A stretch of DNA of 64,000 nucleotides from the NCBI GenBank assembly GCA_004431415.1, contig QPMI01000126.1, forward strand, positions 1-64,000, in the 5' to 3' direction. Made by a program: the position numbers and the translations under genes. This document shows positions 10,952 through 22,049 of the stretch, one piece after another (position 1 is the first letter of the stretch; every line of letters starts with the position of its first letter). The stretch is from Cyanophora paradoxa. Lineage: Eukaryota > Glaucocystophyceae > Cyanophorales > Cyanophoraceae. The notes beneath the pieces were generated by a model. The model saw only the letters and a list, made by a program, of their open reading frames with translations. It had not been told where the DNA came from and did not search any database.

Positions 10952-13707
10952 CAAGACCATGGCCACGCTCCCAGACTGCAGACGTACGCGTGCGGGGACA
11001 GGGGCCTCGACCAGCTGCAGCTGCAGATCACGATCGCGAGGCCGCGGAAGTACTAGTGTTGATTGCTCATCGCTAAGTAAATGCGAATTAGAAGCCGACA
11101 ACTGCAAGCGGTCTGCGGCTGCCCCACTGGGCGGCGGTTGCGAGGAATGGGCTCGACAGCGCCTCGGGCCCGGGGCCCGGGGCCCCGCAGGAGATGAGGA
11201 GGGACGGGCCCGAGGCGCCGGCGCGGGGCTGGGCGGCCCAGAGCATAGGCCCGCCGGGGCAGCAGCGCCGGGGCCCGCACGCCTAGGCCTGCCGCCAGCA
11301 GGCGCGCCCGGCCTGGCCTCCGCCGCTGCGCCTGGATCGGCCTGGGGGACGGCCTGGCCATGGGCCGGAGAAGAGGGAGGCAGGTCGCGGGCACACCGGC
11401 GCCACCGCGAGAGCCCGCCCGCCGCCGCCTTGCTCCCCTTCGCCGACCCCGACCGCACCTCCCGCAGGACGACCCGGCAACCTCGAGCAATGGCGGACGC
11501 TGCTGCGCTCGCACGACGTCGACACGGGCCGGGGCGGGCGCACGCACGGAGCGCGCAAGCGGGGCACCTCGCTTCGGGCTTCCAAAAGTGCGGCGTTCTT
11601 TCCGCGCGCCGAAGCCTGCGTCCGGGCGGACGTCAGCTGCGAGCGCAAACGCGCTGCACCAGCGTGGCGCACGCAGCCACTGCCGTCAGTGCATACCGGC
11701 CGCAAGGGGTAGCGCCGGGACGCCAGCTCGCAGCTGCAGGGAGCCTCGCATGCGCAGCTGGACTCGGGCAGCCCGCAAACGCATCCGCGTCTATGATCAT
11801 GAAGCCTTGAAGGAGAGAAGACGAAGGGCGAGCTGCAGATTCTGCCATCGTCGATCCACGCTGATTTGTCCGCTAGCCTCGATAGCAGCTACTGCTAGGC
11901 TGACCATGCCAAGCTCTTCAGTTCTAGACAGAGAATTTGAAGCGCTGCGACCTGTGCGCGTTAGAAGCTTCAGCCCGAGAAAGGAGCGCTCACAGGCTGA
12001 AGCATGCACTTCGCACCGTCACGGGACTCTCTCGCCTGTCTCCCTCCGCGGCCGACATCAGCAGGCGCGGCAGGCCTAGGTTCGCTGCTGCTGAAAGCCG
12101 CTGCTAAATTTCAAAGCCCCCGGCCGCTCTGTACGTACGTGCTGTCGCCGCGCTTTTGAATTCGATGCCTAGACGTTCTCCGCGCCATATGCATCGCTCG
12201 TGGAGCAGGTGGTGTGAACGTGGGCGGCGGTGGGCCTCGCCGAGTCGGCTCTCGATCGGTGGCTCGTGCACGAGCCACCCCTTTGACCCCCCCTCCTCCT
12301 TCCCCCCCGAGCGGCCTGTGCACAGGCCGCTCGGATTAGACTGTACCCCCACTGGCTCGTGCACGAGCCAGCTCTTTGCCCCCCCCATCCCGCCCCCCCC
12401 CGCCCCCCTAGTGGCCTGTGCACAGGCCACTCGGATGGCACTGTACCCCCTTGCAAAAAAACAGATTGGCCGGTGCAACGGCCAATCCGTCTAAAAAAGG
12501 CTGGTGGGCTCATGCTCGACTCCACAGAGGGCTATATATATTAGGGACGCCGCCGCGACCTTGTTTACAGCATGCACACGAGCGACGGGTGCGTCTGGCT
12601 TCTCTCCCCTTCCCGGCAGGAGTTTCGCGGGCCCGCTGCTGCCGGGCGGGTGAGCTTTCGTAACAGATCGTGCATTGCGACGGGCATCATCACTGATGCG
12701 ACACTGGCGGCATGCATATGCCATGATGATCAGGCCCTCGGCCCTGGGACGAGTGTCAGCACCGCGGCCGCGCGCGGCAAGCGCGGCTCTATATCTGCGT
12801 CCCCCGCGCCGCGAGCTCCTCGATCGGCAGCGCGCCACTCGAGGTCGTCAGTAGCTTGGAAGCCGCTGCGGCAGCTTCAGCGTCGACAGGTCCATGACCA
12901 GGCCGCCGTGATCGTTCTGGTCCACTTCGACGTGCGCGCGCGCGCCGCGCGCGGCGCTTGCCCGGGCGCACACTCGGCAAGAAGCGGGTGCGTTCCAGAT
13001 CTAGAGGAGCATGTGTACAAGCACCCGCTGAAGAGAAGTTGACGCCGCTCGCAGCGGCTCGGCCCCGGAGCCTTCATGTGTTGTCCGCCCCGGCCCGCCC
13101 TCGCGCGATCGGCGCTTCTCAGCCGCCGGTGGTTCCCGGGCCCCGAGGCCCGCTGCTGGTTGAGCGGGGCCCGAGGGACAGGGATGTCTTCGTCGAGGTC
13201 GTCGGCGGCGGAGGCGACGGAAGCGGCAGCTGCTCGGGAGGCGGCGGCCGCGGAGGCCTAGCTATAGGCGGCTCTGGGAGGCGGCGGCGTCGACGGCCGC
13301 AGAGGGCGCCAGCCGGGGCGGGGCGTGCCGGCGCGGACGGCGGCCGCCGCCGCGGCGCCACCCGACGACCACCTGCCCCGGCGCGGACCGCCGCCTCCTC
13401 CGTCCCGCCAGTGCCGTCTTCTCGTCTGCAAACGCTAGCGGACTCGGGCCGGCGCCTCCCGTCGGCCCCGCGGCCGGGCCCCACCCGTTCGGCGATCGGC
13501 GGCTGAGGCGACGCGGAGAGCGACCCCACAGCATATATGCATCCTGCTTGCCAAGTTGGCCGGCGCCCGCCCTCGAGCTCGCCCAGCGGAGCAGGCGCCC
13601 TTGGCGCCGGCCCTAGGCCTAGACTTTTTCTCGAATTCCCAAGCCTTGAAGTTCGCAATTTAAAGCTAGCCATATCTATCGTGTTAACCTTGACTGAGCT
13701 GAGTGTG
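10952..13707. repeat. Array unit 3
   Basis: Full-length unit of 2756 bp. Ladder at 12258-12487 and TATA box near 12532. It differs from unit 2 by a few length changes in homopolymers (for example the C tracts between palindromes and TTCCCGGCAG near 12612). Confidence 0.92.
12258..12543 (+). promoter_or_regulatory. Unit 3 palindrome ladder and TATA box
   Basis: Same arrangement; first palindrome 12258-12279, last 12464-12487, TATA element at 12532-12543. The C tracts between palindromes 3 and 4 are shorter than in units 1 and 2, so the palindromes are conserved and the tracts vary in length. Confidence 0.75.
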
Positions 13708-16466
13708 CAAGACCATGGCCACGCTCCCAGACTGCAGACGTACGCGTGCGGGGACAGGGGCCTCGACCAGCTGCAGCTGCAGATCACGATCGCGAGGCCG
13801 CGGAAGTACTAGTGTTGATTGCTCATCGCTAAGTAAATGCGAATTAGAAGCCGACAACTGCAAGCGGTCTGCGGCTGCCCCACTGGGCGGCGGTTGCGAG
13901 GAATGGGCTCGACAGCGCCTCGGGCCCGGGGCCCGGGGCCCCGCAGGAGATGAGGAGGGACGGGCCCGAGGCGCCGGCGCGGGGCTGGGCGGCCCAGAGC
14001 ATAGGCCCGCCGGGGCAGCAGCGCCGGGGCCCGCACGCCTAGGCCTGCCGCCAGCAGGCGCGCCCGGCCTGGCCTCCGCCGCTGCGCCTGGATCGGCCTG
14101 GGGGACGGCCTGGCCATGGGCCGGAGAAGAGGGAGGCAGGTCGCGGGCACACCGGCGCCACCGCGAGAGCCCGCCCGCCGCCGCCTTGCTCCCCTTCGCC
14201 GACCCCGACCGCACCTCCCGCAGGACGACCCGGCAACCTCGAGCAATGGCGGACGCTGCTGCGCTCGCACGACGTCGACACGGGCCGGGGCGGGCGCACG
14301 CACGGAGCGCGCAAGCGGGGCACCTCGCTTCGGGCTTCCAAAAGTGCGGCGTTCTTTCCGCGCGCCGAAGCCTGCGTCCGGGCGGACGTCAGCTGCGAGC
14401 GCAAACGCGCTGCACCAGCGTGGCGCACGCAGCCACTGCCGTCAGTGCATACCGGCCGCAAGGGTAGCGCCGGGACGCCAGCTCGCAGCTGCAGGGAGCC
14501 TCGCATGCGCAGCTGGACTCGGGCAGCCCGCAAACGCATCCGCGTCTATGATCATGAAGCCTTGAAGGAGAGAAGACGAAGGGCGAGCTGCAGATTCTGC
14601 CATCGTCGATCCACGCTGATTTGTCCGCTAGCCTCGATAGCAGCTACTGCTAGGCTGACCATGCCAAGCTCTTCAGTTCTAGACAGAGAATTTGAAGCGC
14701 TGCGACCTGTGCGCGTTAGAAGCTTCAGCCCGAGAAAGGAGCGCTCACAGGCTGAAGCATGCACTTCGCACCGTCACGGGACTCTCTCGCCTGTCTCCCT
14801 CCGCGGCCGACATCAGCAGGCGCGGCAGGCCTAGGTTCGCTGCTGCTGAAAGCCGCTGCTAAATTTCAAAGCCCCCGGCCGCTCTGTACGTACGTGCTGT
14901 CGCCGCGCTTTTGAATTCGATGCCTAGACGTTCTCCGCGCCATATGCATCGCTCGTGGAGCAGGTGGTGTGAACGTGGGCGGCGGTGGGCCTCGCCGAGT
15001 CGGCTCTCGATCGGTGGCTCGTGCACGAGCCACCCCTTTGACCCCCCCTCCTCCTTCCCCCCCGAGCGGCCTGTGCACAGGCCGCTCGGATTAGACTGTA
15101 CCCCCCACTGGCTCGTGCACGAGCCAGCTCTTTGCCCCCCCCCATCCCGCCCCCCCCCGCCCCCTAGTGGCCTGTGCACAGGCCACTCGGATGGCACTGT
15201 ACCCCCTTGCAAAAAAACAGATTGGCCGGTGCAACGGCCAATCCGTCTAAAAAAAGGCTGGTGGGCTCATGCTCGACTCCACAGAGGGCTATATATATTA
15301 GGGACGCCGCCGCGACCTTGTTTACAGCATGCACACGAGCGACGGGTGCGTCTGGCTTCTCTCCCCTTCCCCGGCAGGAGTTTCGCGGGCCCGCTGCTGC
15401 CGGGCGGGTGAGCTTTCGTAACAGATCGTGCATTGCGACGGGCATCATCACTGATGCGACACTGGCGGCATGCATATGCCATGATGATCAGGCCCTCGGC
15501 CCTGGGACGAGTGTCAGCACCGCGGCCGCGCGCGGCAAGCGCGGCTCTATATCTGCGTCCCCCGCGCCGCGAGCTCCTCGATCGGCAGCGCGCCACTCGA
15601 GGTCGTCAGTAGCTTGGAAGCCGCTGCGGCAGCTTCAGCGTCGACAGGTCCATGACCAGGCCGCCGTGATCGTTCTGGTCCACTTCGACGTGCGCGCGCG
15701 CGCCGCGCGCGGCGCTTGCCCGGGCGCACACTCGGCAAGAAGCGGGTGCGTTCCAGATCTAGAGGAGCATGTGTACAAGCACCCGCTGAAGAGAAGTTGA
15801 CGCCGCTCGCAGCGGCTCGGCCCCGGAGCCTTCATGTGTTGTCCGCCCCGGCCCGCCCTCGCGCGATCGGCGCTTCTCAGCCGCCGGTGGTTCCCGGGCC
15901 CCGAGGCCCGCTGCTGGTTGAGCGGGGCCCCGAGGGACAGGGATGTCTTCGTCGAGGTCGTCGGCGGCGGAGGCGACGGAAGCGGCAGCTGCTCGGGAGG
16001 CGGCGGCCGCGGAGGCCTAGCTATAGGCGGCTCTGGGAGGCGGCGGCGTCGACGGCCGCAGAGGGCGCCAGCCGGGGCGGGGCGTGCCGGCGCGGACGGC
16101 GGCCGCCGCCGCGGCGCCACCCGACGACCACCTGCCCCGGCGCGGACCGCCGCCTCCTCCGTCCCGCCAGTGCCGTCTTCTCGTCTGCAAACGCTAGCGG
16201 ACTCGGGCCGGCGCCTCCCGTCGGCCCCGCGGCCGGGCCCCACCCGTTCGGCGATCGGCGGCTGAGGCGACGCGGAGAGCGACCCCACAGCATATATGCA
16301 TCCTGCTTGCCAAGTTGGCCGGCGCCCGCCCTCGAGCTCGCCCAGCGGAGCAGGCGCCCTTGGCGCCGGCCCTAGGCCTAGACTTTTTCTCGAATTCCCA
16401 AGCCTTGAAGTTCGCAATTTAAAGCTAGCCATATCTATCGTGTTAACCTTGACTGAGCTGAGTGTG
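13708..16466. repeat. Array unit 4
   Basis: Full-length unit of 2759 bp. Ladder at 15013-15243 and TATA box near 15289. Same sequence as units 2 and 3 apart from single-base differences in G/C runs. Confidence 0.92.
15013..15300 (+). promoter_or_regulatory. Unit 4 palindrome ladder and TATA box
   Basis: Same arrangement; first palindrome 15013-15034, last 15220-15243, TATA element at 15289-15300. Confidence 0.75.
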
Positions 16467-18677
16467 CAAGACCATGGCCACGCTCCCAGACTGCAGACGT
16501 ACGCGTGCGGGGACAGGGGCCTCGACCAGCTGCAGCTGCAGATCACGATCGCGAGGCCGCGGAAGTACTAGTGTTGATTGCTCATCGCTAAGTAAATGCG
16601 AATTAGAAGCCGACAACTGCAAGCGGTCTGCGGCTGCCCCACTGGGCGGCGGTTGCGAGGAATGGGCTCGACAGCGCCTCGGGCCCGGGCCCGGGGCCCC
16701 GCAGGAGATGAGGAGGGACGGGCCCGAGGCGCCGGCGCGGGCTGGGCGGCCCAGAGCATAGGCCCGCCGGGCAGCAGCGCCGGGCCCGCACGCCTAGGCC
16801 TGCCGCCAGCAGGCGCGCCCGGCCTGGCCTCCGCCGCTGCGCCTGGATCGGCCTGGGGACGGCCTGGCCATGGGCCGGAGAAGAGGGAGGCAGGTCGCGG
16901 GCACACCGGCGCCACCGCGAGAGCCCGCCCGCCGCCGCCTTGCTCCCCTTCGCCGACCCCGACCGCACCTCCCGCAGGACGACCCGGCAACCTCGAGCAA
17001 TGGCGGACGCTGCTGCGCTCGCACGACGTCGACACGGGCCGGGGCGGGCGCACGCACGGAGCGCGCAAGCGGGCACCTCGCTTCGGGCTTCCAAAAGTGC
17101 GGCGTTCTTTCCGCGCGCCGAAGCCTGCGTCCGGAAGACGTCAGCTGCGAGCGCAAACGCGCTGCACCAGCGTGGCGCACGCAGCCACTGCCGTCAGTGC
17201 ATACCGGCCGCAAGGGGTAGCGCCGGACGCCAGCTCGCAGCTGCAGGGAGCCTCGCATGCGCAGCTGGACTCGGGCAGCCCGCAAACGCATCCGCGTCTA
17301 TGATCATGAAGCCTTGAAGGAGAGAAGACGAAGGGCGAGCTGCAGATTCTGCCATCGTCGATCCACGCTGATTTGTCCGCTAGCCTCGATAGCAGCTACT
17401 GCTAGGCTGACCATGCCAAGCTCTTCAGTTCTAGACAGAGAATTTGAAGCGCTGCGACCTGTGCGCGTTAGAAGCTTCAGCCCGAGAAAGGAGCGCTCAC
17501 AGGCTGAAGCATGCACTTCGCACCGTCACGGGACTCTCTCGCCTGTCTCCCTCCGCGGCCGACATCAGCAGGCGCGGCAGGCCTAGGTTCGCTGCTGCTG
17601 AAAGCCGCTGCTAAATTTCAAAGCCCCGGCCGCTCTGTACGTACGTGCTGTCGCCGCGCTTTTGAATTCGATGCCTAGACGTTCTCCGCGCCATATGCAT
17701 CGCTCGTGGAGCAGGTGGTGTGAACGTGGGCGGCGGTGGGCCTCGCCGAGTCGGCTCTCGATCGGTGGCTCGTGCACGAGCCACCCCTTTGACCCCCCTC
17801 CTCCTTCCCCCCGAGCGGCCTGTGCACAGGCCGCTCGGATTAGACTGTACCCCCCACTGGCTCGTGCACGAGCCAGCTCTTTGCCCCCCCCCATCCCGCC
17901 CCCCCCCCCGCCCCCCTAGTGGCCTGTGCACAGGCCACTCGGATGGCACTGTACCCCCTTGCAAACAAAACAGATTGGCCGGTGCAGCGGCCAATCCGTC
18001 TAAAAAAAGGCTGGTGGGCTCATGCTCGACTCCACAGAGTGCTATATTAGGGACGCCGCCGCGACCTTGTTTACAGCATGCGCACGAGCGACGGGTGCGT
18101 CTGGCTTCTCTCCCCTTCCCCGGCAGGAGTTTCGCGGGCCCGCTGCTGCCGGGCGGGTGAGCTTTCGTAACAGATCGTGCATTGCGACGGGCATCGCATC
18201 ATCACTGATGCGACACTGGCGGCATGCATATGCCATGATGATCAGGCCCTCGGCCCTGGGACGAGTGTCAGCACCGCGGCCACGCGCGGCAAGCGCGGCT
18301 CTAGATCTAGATCTGCGTCGACGTCTCCCGCGCCGCGCGCGAGCTCCTCGATCGGCAGCGCGCCACTCGAGGTCGTCAGTAGCTTGCAGCTGAAGCCGCT
18401 GCGGCAGCTTCAGCGTCGACAGGTCCATGACCAGGCCGCCGTGATCGTTCGAATTCTCAGAGTCTGGTCCACTAGTACTGGGCCACTTCGACGTGCGCGC
18501 GCGCCGCGCGCGGCGCTTGCCCGGGCGCACACTCGGCAAGAAGCGGGTGCGTGCCGAATGTAGAGGAGCATGTGTACAAGCACCCGCTGAAGAGACGTTG
18601 ACGCCGCTCGCAGCGGCTCGGCCCCGGAGCCTTCATGTGTACATGTTGTCCGCCCCGGCCCGCCCTCGCGCGATCGG
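16467..18677. repeat. Array unit 5 (outer copy, homopolymers shortened)
   Basis: Last recognisable unit, ~2.2 kb before it breaks. Between ~16690 and ~17810 at least ten G or C runs are one base shorter than in units 1-4. The TATA box is shortened (CTATATTA). Past 18300 it gains small insertions, including a repeated CTAGAT near 18301 and a stretch near 18455-18480, and it stops matching after ~18677. Confidence 0.88.
17764..18049 (+). promoter_or_regulatory. Unit 5 palindrome ladder with shortened TATA
   Basis: First palindrome 17764-17785, last 17973-17996 with loop GTGCAG as in unit 1. The TATA element is reduced to CTATATTA (18042-18049), four bases shorter than in the other units, so this copy may be a weaker promoter. 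Confidence 0.68.
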
Positions 18678-18950
18678 CTCAGCGGCTGCCACACTGGGCC
18701 GCCGGGCGGCGGTTGCGATGAATGGGCTCGACAGCCCGCAGCCGGCGCGGCCCCTGGCCATGGGGCCCGGGGCCCCGCAGGAGGGACGGGCCCGAAATAA
18801 AATTGCTCTGATAGGTCCGGCCAGGCAGGAAGGTAGTTGCCCCCCTAGGCCTCTCCACGCGCCGCTGTTTCCAGCGACTCGGCCGGGCCATGAGGAGGGA
18901 CGGGCCCGATCACGAGGCGCAAGGCTGGGCGGGGCTGGGCGGCCACAGCG
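18678..18950. repeat. Decayed start of a sixth array unit
   Basis: Sequence at 18680-18795 (CGGCTGCCACACTGGGC..., TGAATGGGCTCGACAGC, GAGGGACGGGCCCGA) matches the unit region 5597-5700 with insertions and deletions, and 18886-18950 repeats part of it (GAGGAGGGACGGGCCCGA, GGCTGGGCGG). It follows unit 5 after an internal jump, so it looks like a collapsed sixth copy. Confidence 0.65.
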
Positions 18951-19489
18951 GACTGGCCTTTAAGATTGCATGCATATGGATCCCGGACTGTACATGTGAA
19001 CTGTGAGCAATTGGCGAGGAGCGAGTGCGTTGCAATTGCAGCGCGCCTTGGGGTGGTACGCCCTGTACATGTCCGGATCCCGGAATCGCGAATTTCGAAG
19101 GAGGTGGGCGCGTGCAGTGCCCTGCGGCCGGGTTGCATCTGAGTTACAATAGTTTCTTGTACCAGTGTACATCTACATGTGTTCACCGTGCAACAGAACG
19201 ACACAACTGAAGGGAAGTAAGCTTGTAACTGCAGCTAAGGAGAGAGGGCGAGCAAAGAAGGAGCACATCGAAGAACGGGACAAGGGGACGCCGTGACGGG
19301 TAGGGAAATGTGCCCCGAGGTGTGTTCGCTGGCAGGGGCCTCGTGGCAGAAGAAGAGCTCGAGAACCGAAGAGAGAAGAAGCGAGGCGGGAAAAAGGGAT
19401 CAAAGGCAACCGGAGGCGGGCCGGGGGACAGGGGTCCAGGAGGGGGGCGGGGCGGGGGCGGGGGTGAGGGGCGGGGCGGGGGCGGCGGC
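18951..19489. other. Non-coding spacer between array and APC7
   Basis: No gene seen. AT content rises here. It holds two related blocks, GGATCCCGGACTGTACATGT at 18978 and TGTACATGTCCGGATCCCGG near 19063, the same two modules in swapped order. The 3' untranslated region of APC7, transcribed leftward, must lie at the right end. Confidence 0.5.
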
Positions 19490-21960
19490 TCAGGCGCCCT
19501 CGGAGTCGTCGGCGTCCTCCTCGGCGGCGGCCTCCTCGGCCTCGTCGGGGTCGACGCCCCGCGAGAGCTTCTCCACGCGCTCCAGGCCCCGCCGCGCCCC
19601 CGCGTGGAGGGCGTTGAGGGCGAGGGCGGCGTGGTAGTGGCGGATCGCCTCGCCGTACTCGCGCGCCTGCGCCAGCACGTCCGCCAGCTTCACGTGCACC
19701 ACGTCCCGCGTGTGCCGCTCCGCCACCCCGCGCAGCCTGCCCTCCCGCCTCGCCCGGGGCGGCGGGGCGGGGCGGGGCGGGGCGGGGGCGGACAGGTGGA
19801 GGGCGGCGGGGGCGTGGCCCTCGGCGAGGTAGAAGTCGGCGAGGGCGCCGACGGTGTCCAGGTTGTCGGGGTCCAGCTGCAGCGCCCGCTCCAGCATCCC
19901 CCGCGCCTGCGTGCCCCGGGCCCCTGCTCGACGCCCCGCCGGCCCCGGCGGGGCGGGGCGGGGCGGGGCGGGGCGCACCCGCTCGCGGCCGTCCGGGGTG
20001 CGGGAGAGGACGGAGCCGACGAGGGCGAGGGCCACCGGCGCGTTCTTGTTCGGCGCGAGCGAGTTGCGTGCCACCTGTCCCCGCCCCGGGCCCCGCGTTT
20101 GGGGCGGAGGGGGGCGGGGGGCGGGGTTGGGCGGGGCGGGGCGGGGGGCGCACGGTGAGGGCCTCCTTGACCTTGCCGAGGGCCATGTACGCCTCCACGA
20201 GCCCTGCGCCCCGTCAGCCGGCGAGGGGCCGGCCGGGGGCGGGGGCCGGGGGCGCGCCCTTCGCAGAGATCATGTCCTTGCGCAGCGCGTACGCCTTCCT
20301 GCGCCGGAGTCAGGCCGCCGGCGGAGAGCGAGGCGGGCAGCCCGGGCGGGGCGGGGCGGGGACCGGTAGGCGGCGATGGCCTCCTCGTGGCGCTGGCACT
20401 TGAGGAGGAGGCGGCCGCGCAGCATGTGGGCCTGCGCGTTGCGGCCCTCCTCGAGCCCGCTCGCGCGCTCCGCGTACTGGAGCGCCTTCTCCCCGTCCTG
20501 CTTGAGGTCGCAGTAGAGGGCCGCCACGACCCACGGCTCCGCCCGCCGCGCCTCCACCCGCATCGTCTCCCGCGCCAGCCTGCCCGCCCCACCCCGTTGA
20601 GCCGGCGCCACGGCGGGGCGGGGCGGGGCGGGGCGGGGGCGGGCTTGTTGAGCTCGGCGGCGTGGCCGCCGGAGTGGAGGAGGCCGCCGTAGAGGTCCGT
20701 GTCGTCCAGCCGGCAGTCGTCCGCCGCGTGCACCTGCCCGCCCCGCCCGCCTCAGCCCGCCGCGCGGGGCGGCCCAGCGGGGCGGCGCGCGCCTTCTGGA
20801 AGCAGTAGATGGAGTCGTCGAGGCGCCCCATCATCGCCTGGCACTTGGACATCAGCACCAGCGCGTGCGCATTCCCCGGGTACGCCCCCTCCACCGCCTC
20901 GCACGACGCCAGCGCGCCTGCCGCGCGGCTCGGGCCCGGCCGGCGCGGGCGGGCGGGGGTGGGGGCGCGCTTCGGTACTCGTTGCGGGAGAACTGGAGGT
21001 GGGCGCGCAAGAAGGGGAGGAACCAGTCGGGGGCGGCGTCCGTGCAGTCGACGCCCAGCTCCGTCAGCCCGAGCAGCGCCTCCACCGCGTGCGCGTCCTG
21101 CCTGCATCCCGGGGTCGTCCCCGCCCCGCCCCGCCCCGCCCCGCCCCGCCCCGCCCCGCCCCGCCCCGCGCACTTCAAGACCTCCCTGTAGCACGCCGTC
21201 GCCAGCCGCCTGCGCGCGCCCCCGCGTCGGCCGCCTAGCGAGGAGAATGGGCGCGAGAGGTGCCGGGGCGGACGGGTCGACGCTGGTCTGCGCGTAGAGC
21301 TTCGCGAGGAGCATGTTGACGGCGATGGTCCGCGAGCGCTGCGGGATGCTCTCCAGCTGTCCGCCCCAGCGTCAGCGCCGCCGCGCTCCAGCGTAGCTAA
21401 GCGCGCTCCGCGCTCCCGCGCAGCGCACCACCGCCAGGGCCTCGCGCGTGTCCCGCAGCTTAAGGTAACAGTTGCACATTTTGAATTTCACCTCGCTCTC
21501 GAAGGTCGCCGTGCGATCCTGCTGCGGCTGAGCAGACGCGCCGATGCCGGGCTTGATGCCCTTCGTCGGATTCCTCGACAGCTTGCGTGTCTTGAGCGCG
21601 TTGCGGTAGTACAGCTGCGGCCGAAGGGGCTGGACGGGGCGCGACGGCGCCGGGCGGGCGATGCGGGCAACGCACGAGCGCTCTCCTGTACTCTTCCTTG
21701 CCGTACAGCGCGTCCGCGTACATGAGCAGCCAGTCCGATTGCTGCGCGTTCTGATCGGACTGCGGGGAGCCGCTGTTCTTCAGCGTATTCGCGCCGCTGA
21801 GAAGGAATGACCCCTGCAAGCGCATGAGACCGTGTTTCGGGCAACGCAACGCGCGGAGCGGCACCAGGATTTCCGCCGAGCCGAACAGCCCGGCATCGAG
21901 CAGCCGCTGCATTTCCACCTCCAGCCGCCCGCTGAGCTCGTGGAAGCTTGGCGCGGGCAT
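19490..21960 (-). CDS. ANAPC7: Anaphase-promoting complex subunit 7 (TPR protein)
   Basis: Scaffold subunit of the APC/C ubiquitin ligase that drives mitotic exit; built of TPR helices. Exons on the minus strand read from MPAPSFHEL (ATG at 21960) through a first block with DWLLMYADALYGKEEYRRAL (~21700), ESEVKFKMCNCYLKLRD (~21450), AVNMLLAKLYAQTS (~21300), then RAEPWVVAALYCDLKQ (~20530), LRGRLLLKCQRHEEAI (~20400), LVEAYMALGKVKEAL (~20170), LERALQLDPDNLDT (~19870) and YGEAIRHYHAALALN (~19630), ending in an acidic tail (DADDSEGA, stop 19490-19492). Order and motifs such as AEPWVV and the acidic C-terminus match vertebrate APC7 (565 residues). About ten short introns, mostly CCCCG-rich in the sense strand; one is G-rich (21121-21169). 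It is divergent with the next gene. A different TPR protein (APC3/APC6) is less likely because of the AEPWVV block and tail. Confidence 0.8.
21121..21169 (-). repeat. GGGGC pentanucleotide run inside an APC7 intron
   Basis: About ten copies of CCCCG on the plus strand, hence GGGGC in the APC7 transcript. Most introns here carry CCCCG in the sense strand, so this intron is the reverse. The G-rich sense strand could form G-quadruplexes. Confidence 0.8.
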
Positions 21961-22049
21961 TGCAGATGCTCGGGGGAGGCACAGGGCGGTCGTGCAGAGC
22001 CTGCCAGAGCCGCTGGCAGAGCGGCCGAGGGGGATACCGTCGTTCGAAA
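21961..22049. promoter_or_regulatory. Divergent promoter spacer, APC7 / At5g03900-like gene
   Basis: Only 89 bp separate the APC7 ATG (minus, 21960) from the candidate ATG at 22050. It holds the palindromic GCCAGAGCCGCTGGC (22002-22016). No TATA box is seen. If the start of the right-hand gene is further downstream the spacer is longer. Confidence 0.5.

Larger units (their letters stand above)
5510..18950. repeat. Tandem array of ~2.76 kb units (about five copies plus a decayed remnant)
   Basis: The same ~2.76 kb sequence recurs head to tail. Taking the anchor CAAGACCATGG, units begin at 5526, 8191, 10952, 13708 and 16467, so the complete periods are 2761, 2756 and 2759 bp; the first unit is shorter by ~95 bp just after the anchor. 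Units 2-4 are nearly identical, differing mainly by single bases in G or C runs. Each holds a palindrome ladder and a TATA box. Open frames in every direction are Arg/Pro/Ala-rich and match no family I know; no rRNA, tRNA, histone or snRNA sequence is recognisable. After unit 5 a decayed piece resembling the unit start follows (18678-18950). Possible natures: a tandem non-coding RNA gene, a promoter-bearing satellite, or a locus-specific expansion of a fast-evolving gene. Confidence 0.95.

Noticed and set aside
5510-18950. Ribosomal DNA or 5S/spliced-leader array
   Set aside because: No conserved rRNA segment, 5S internal promoter or U-rich snRNA core could be found in the unit on either strand.
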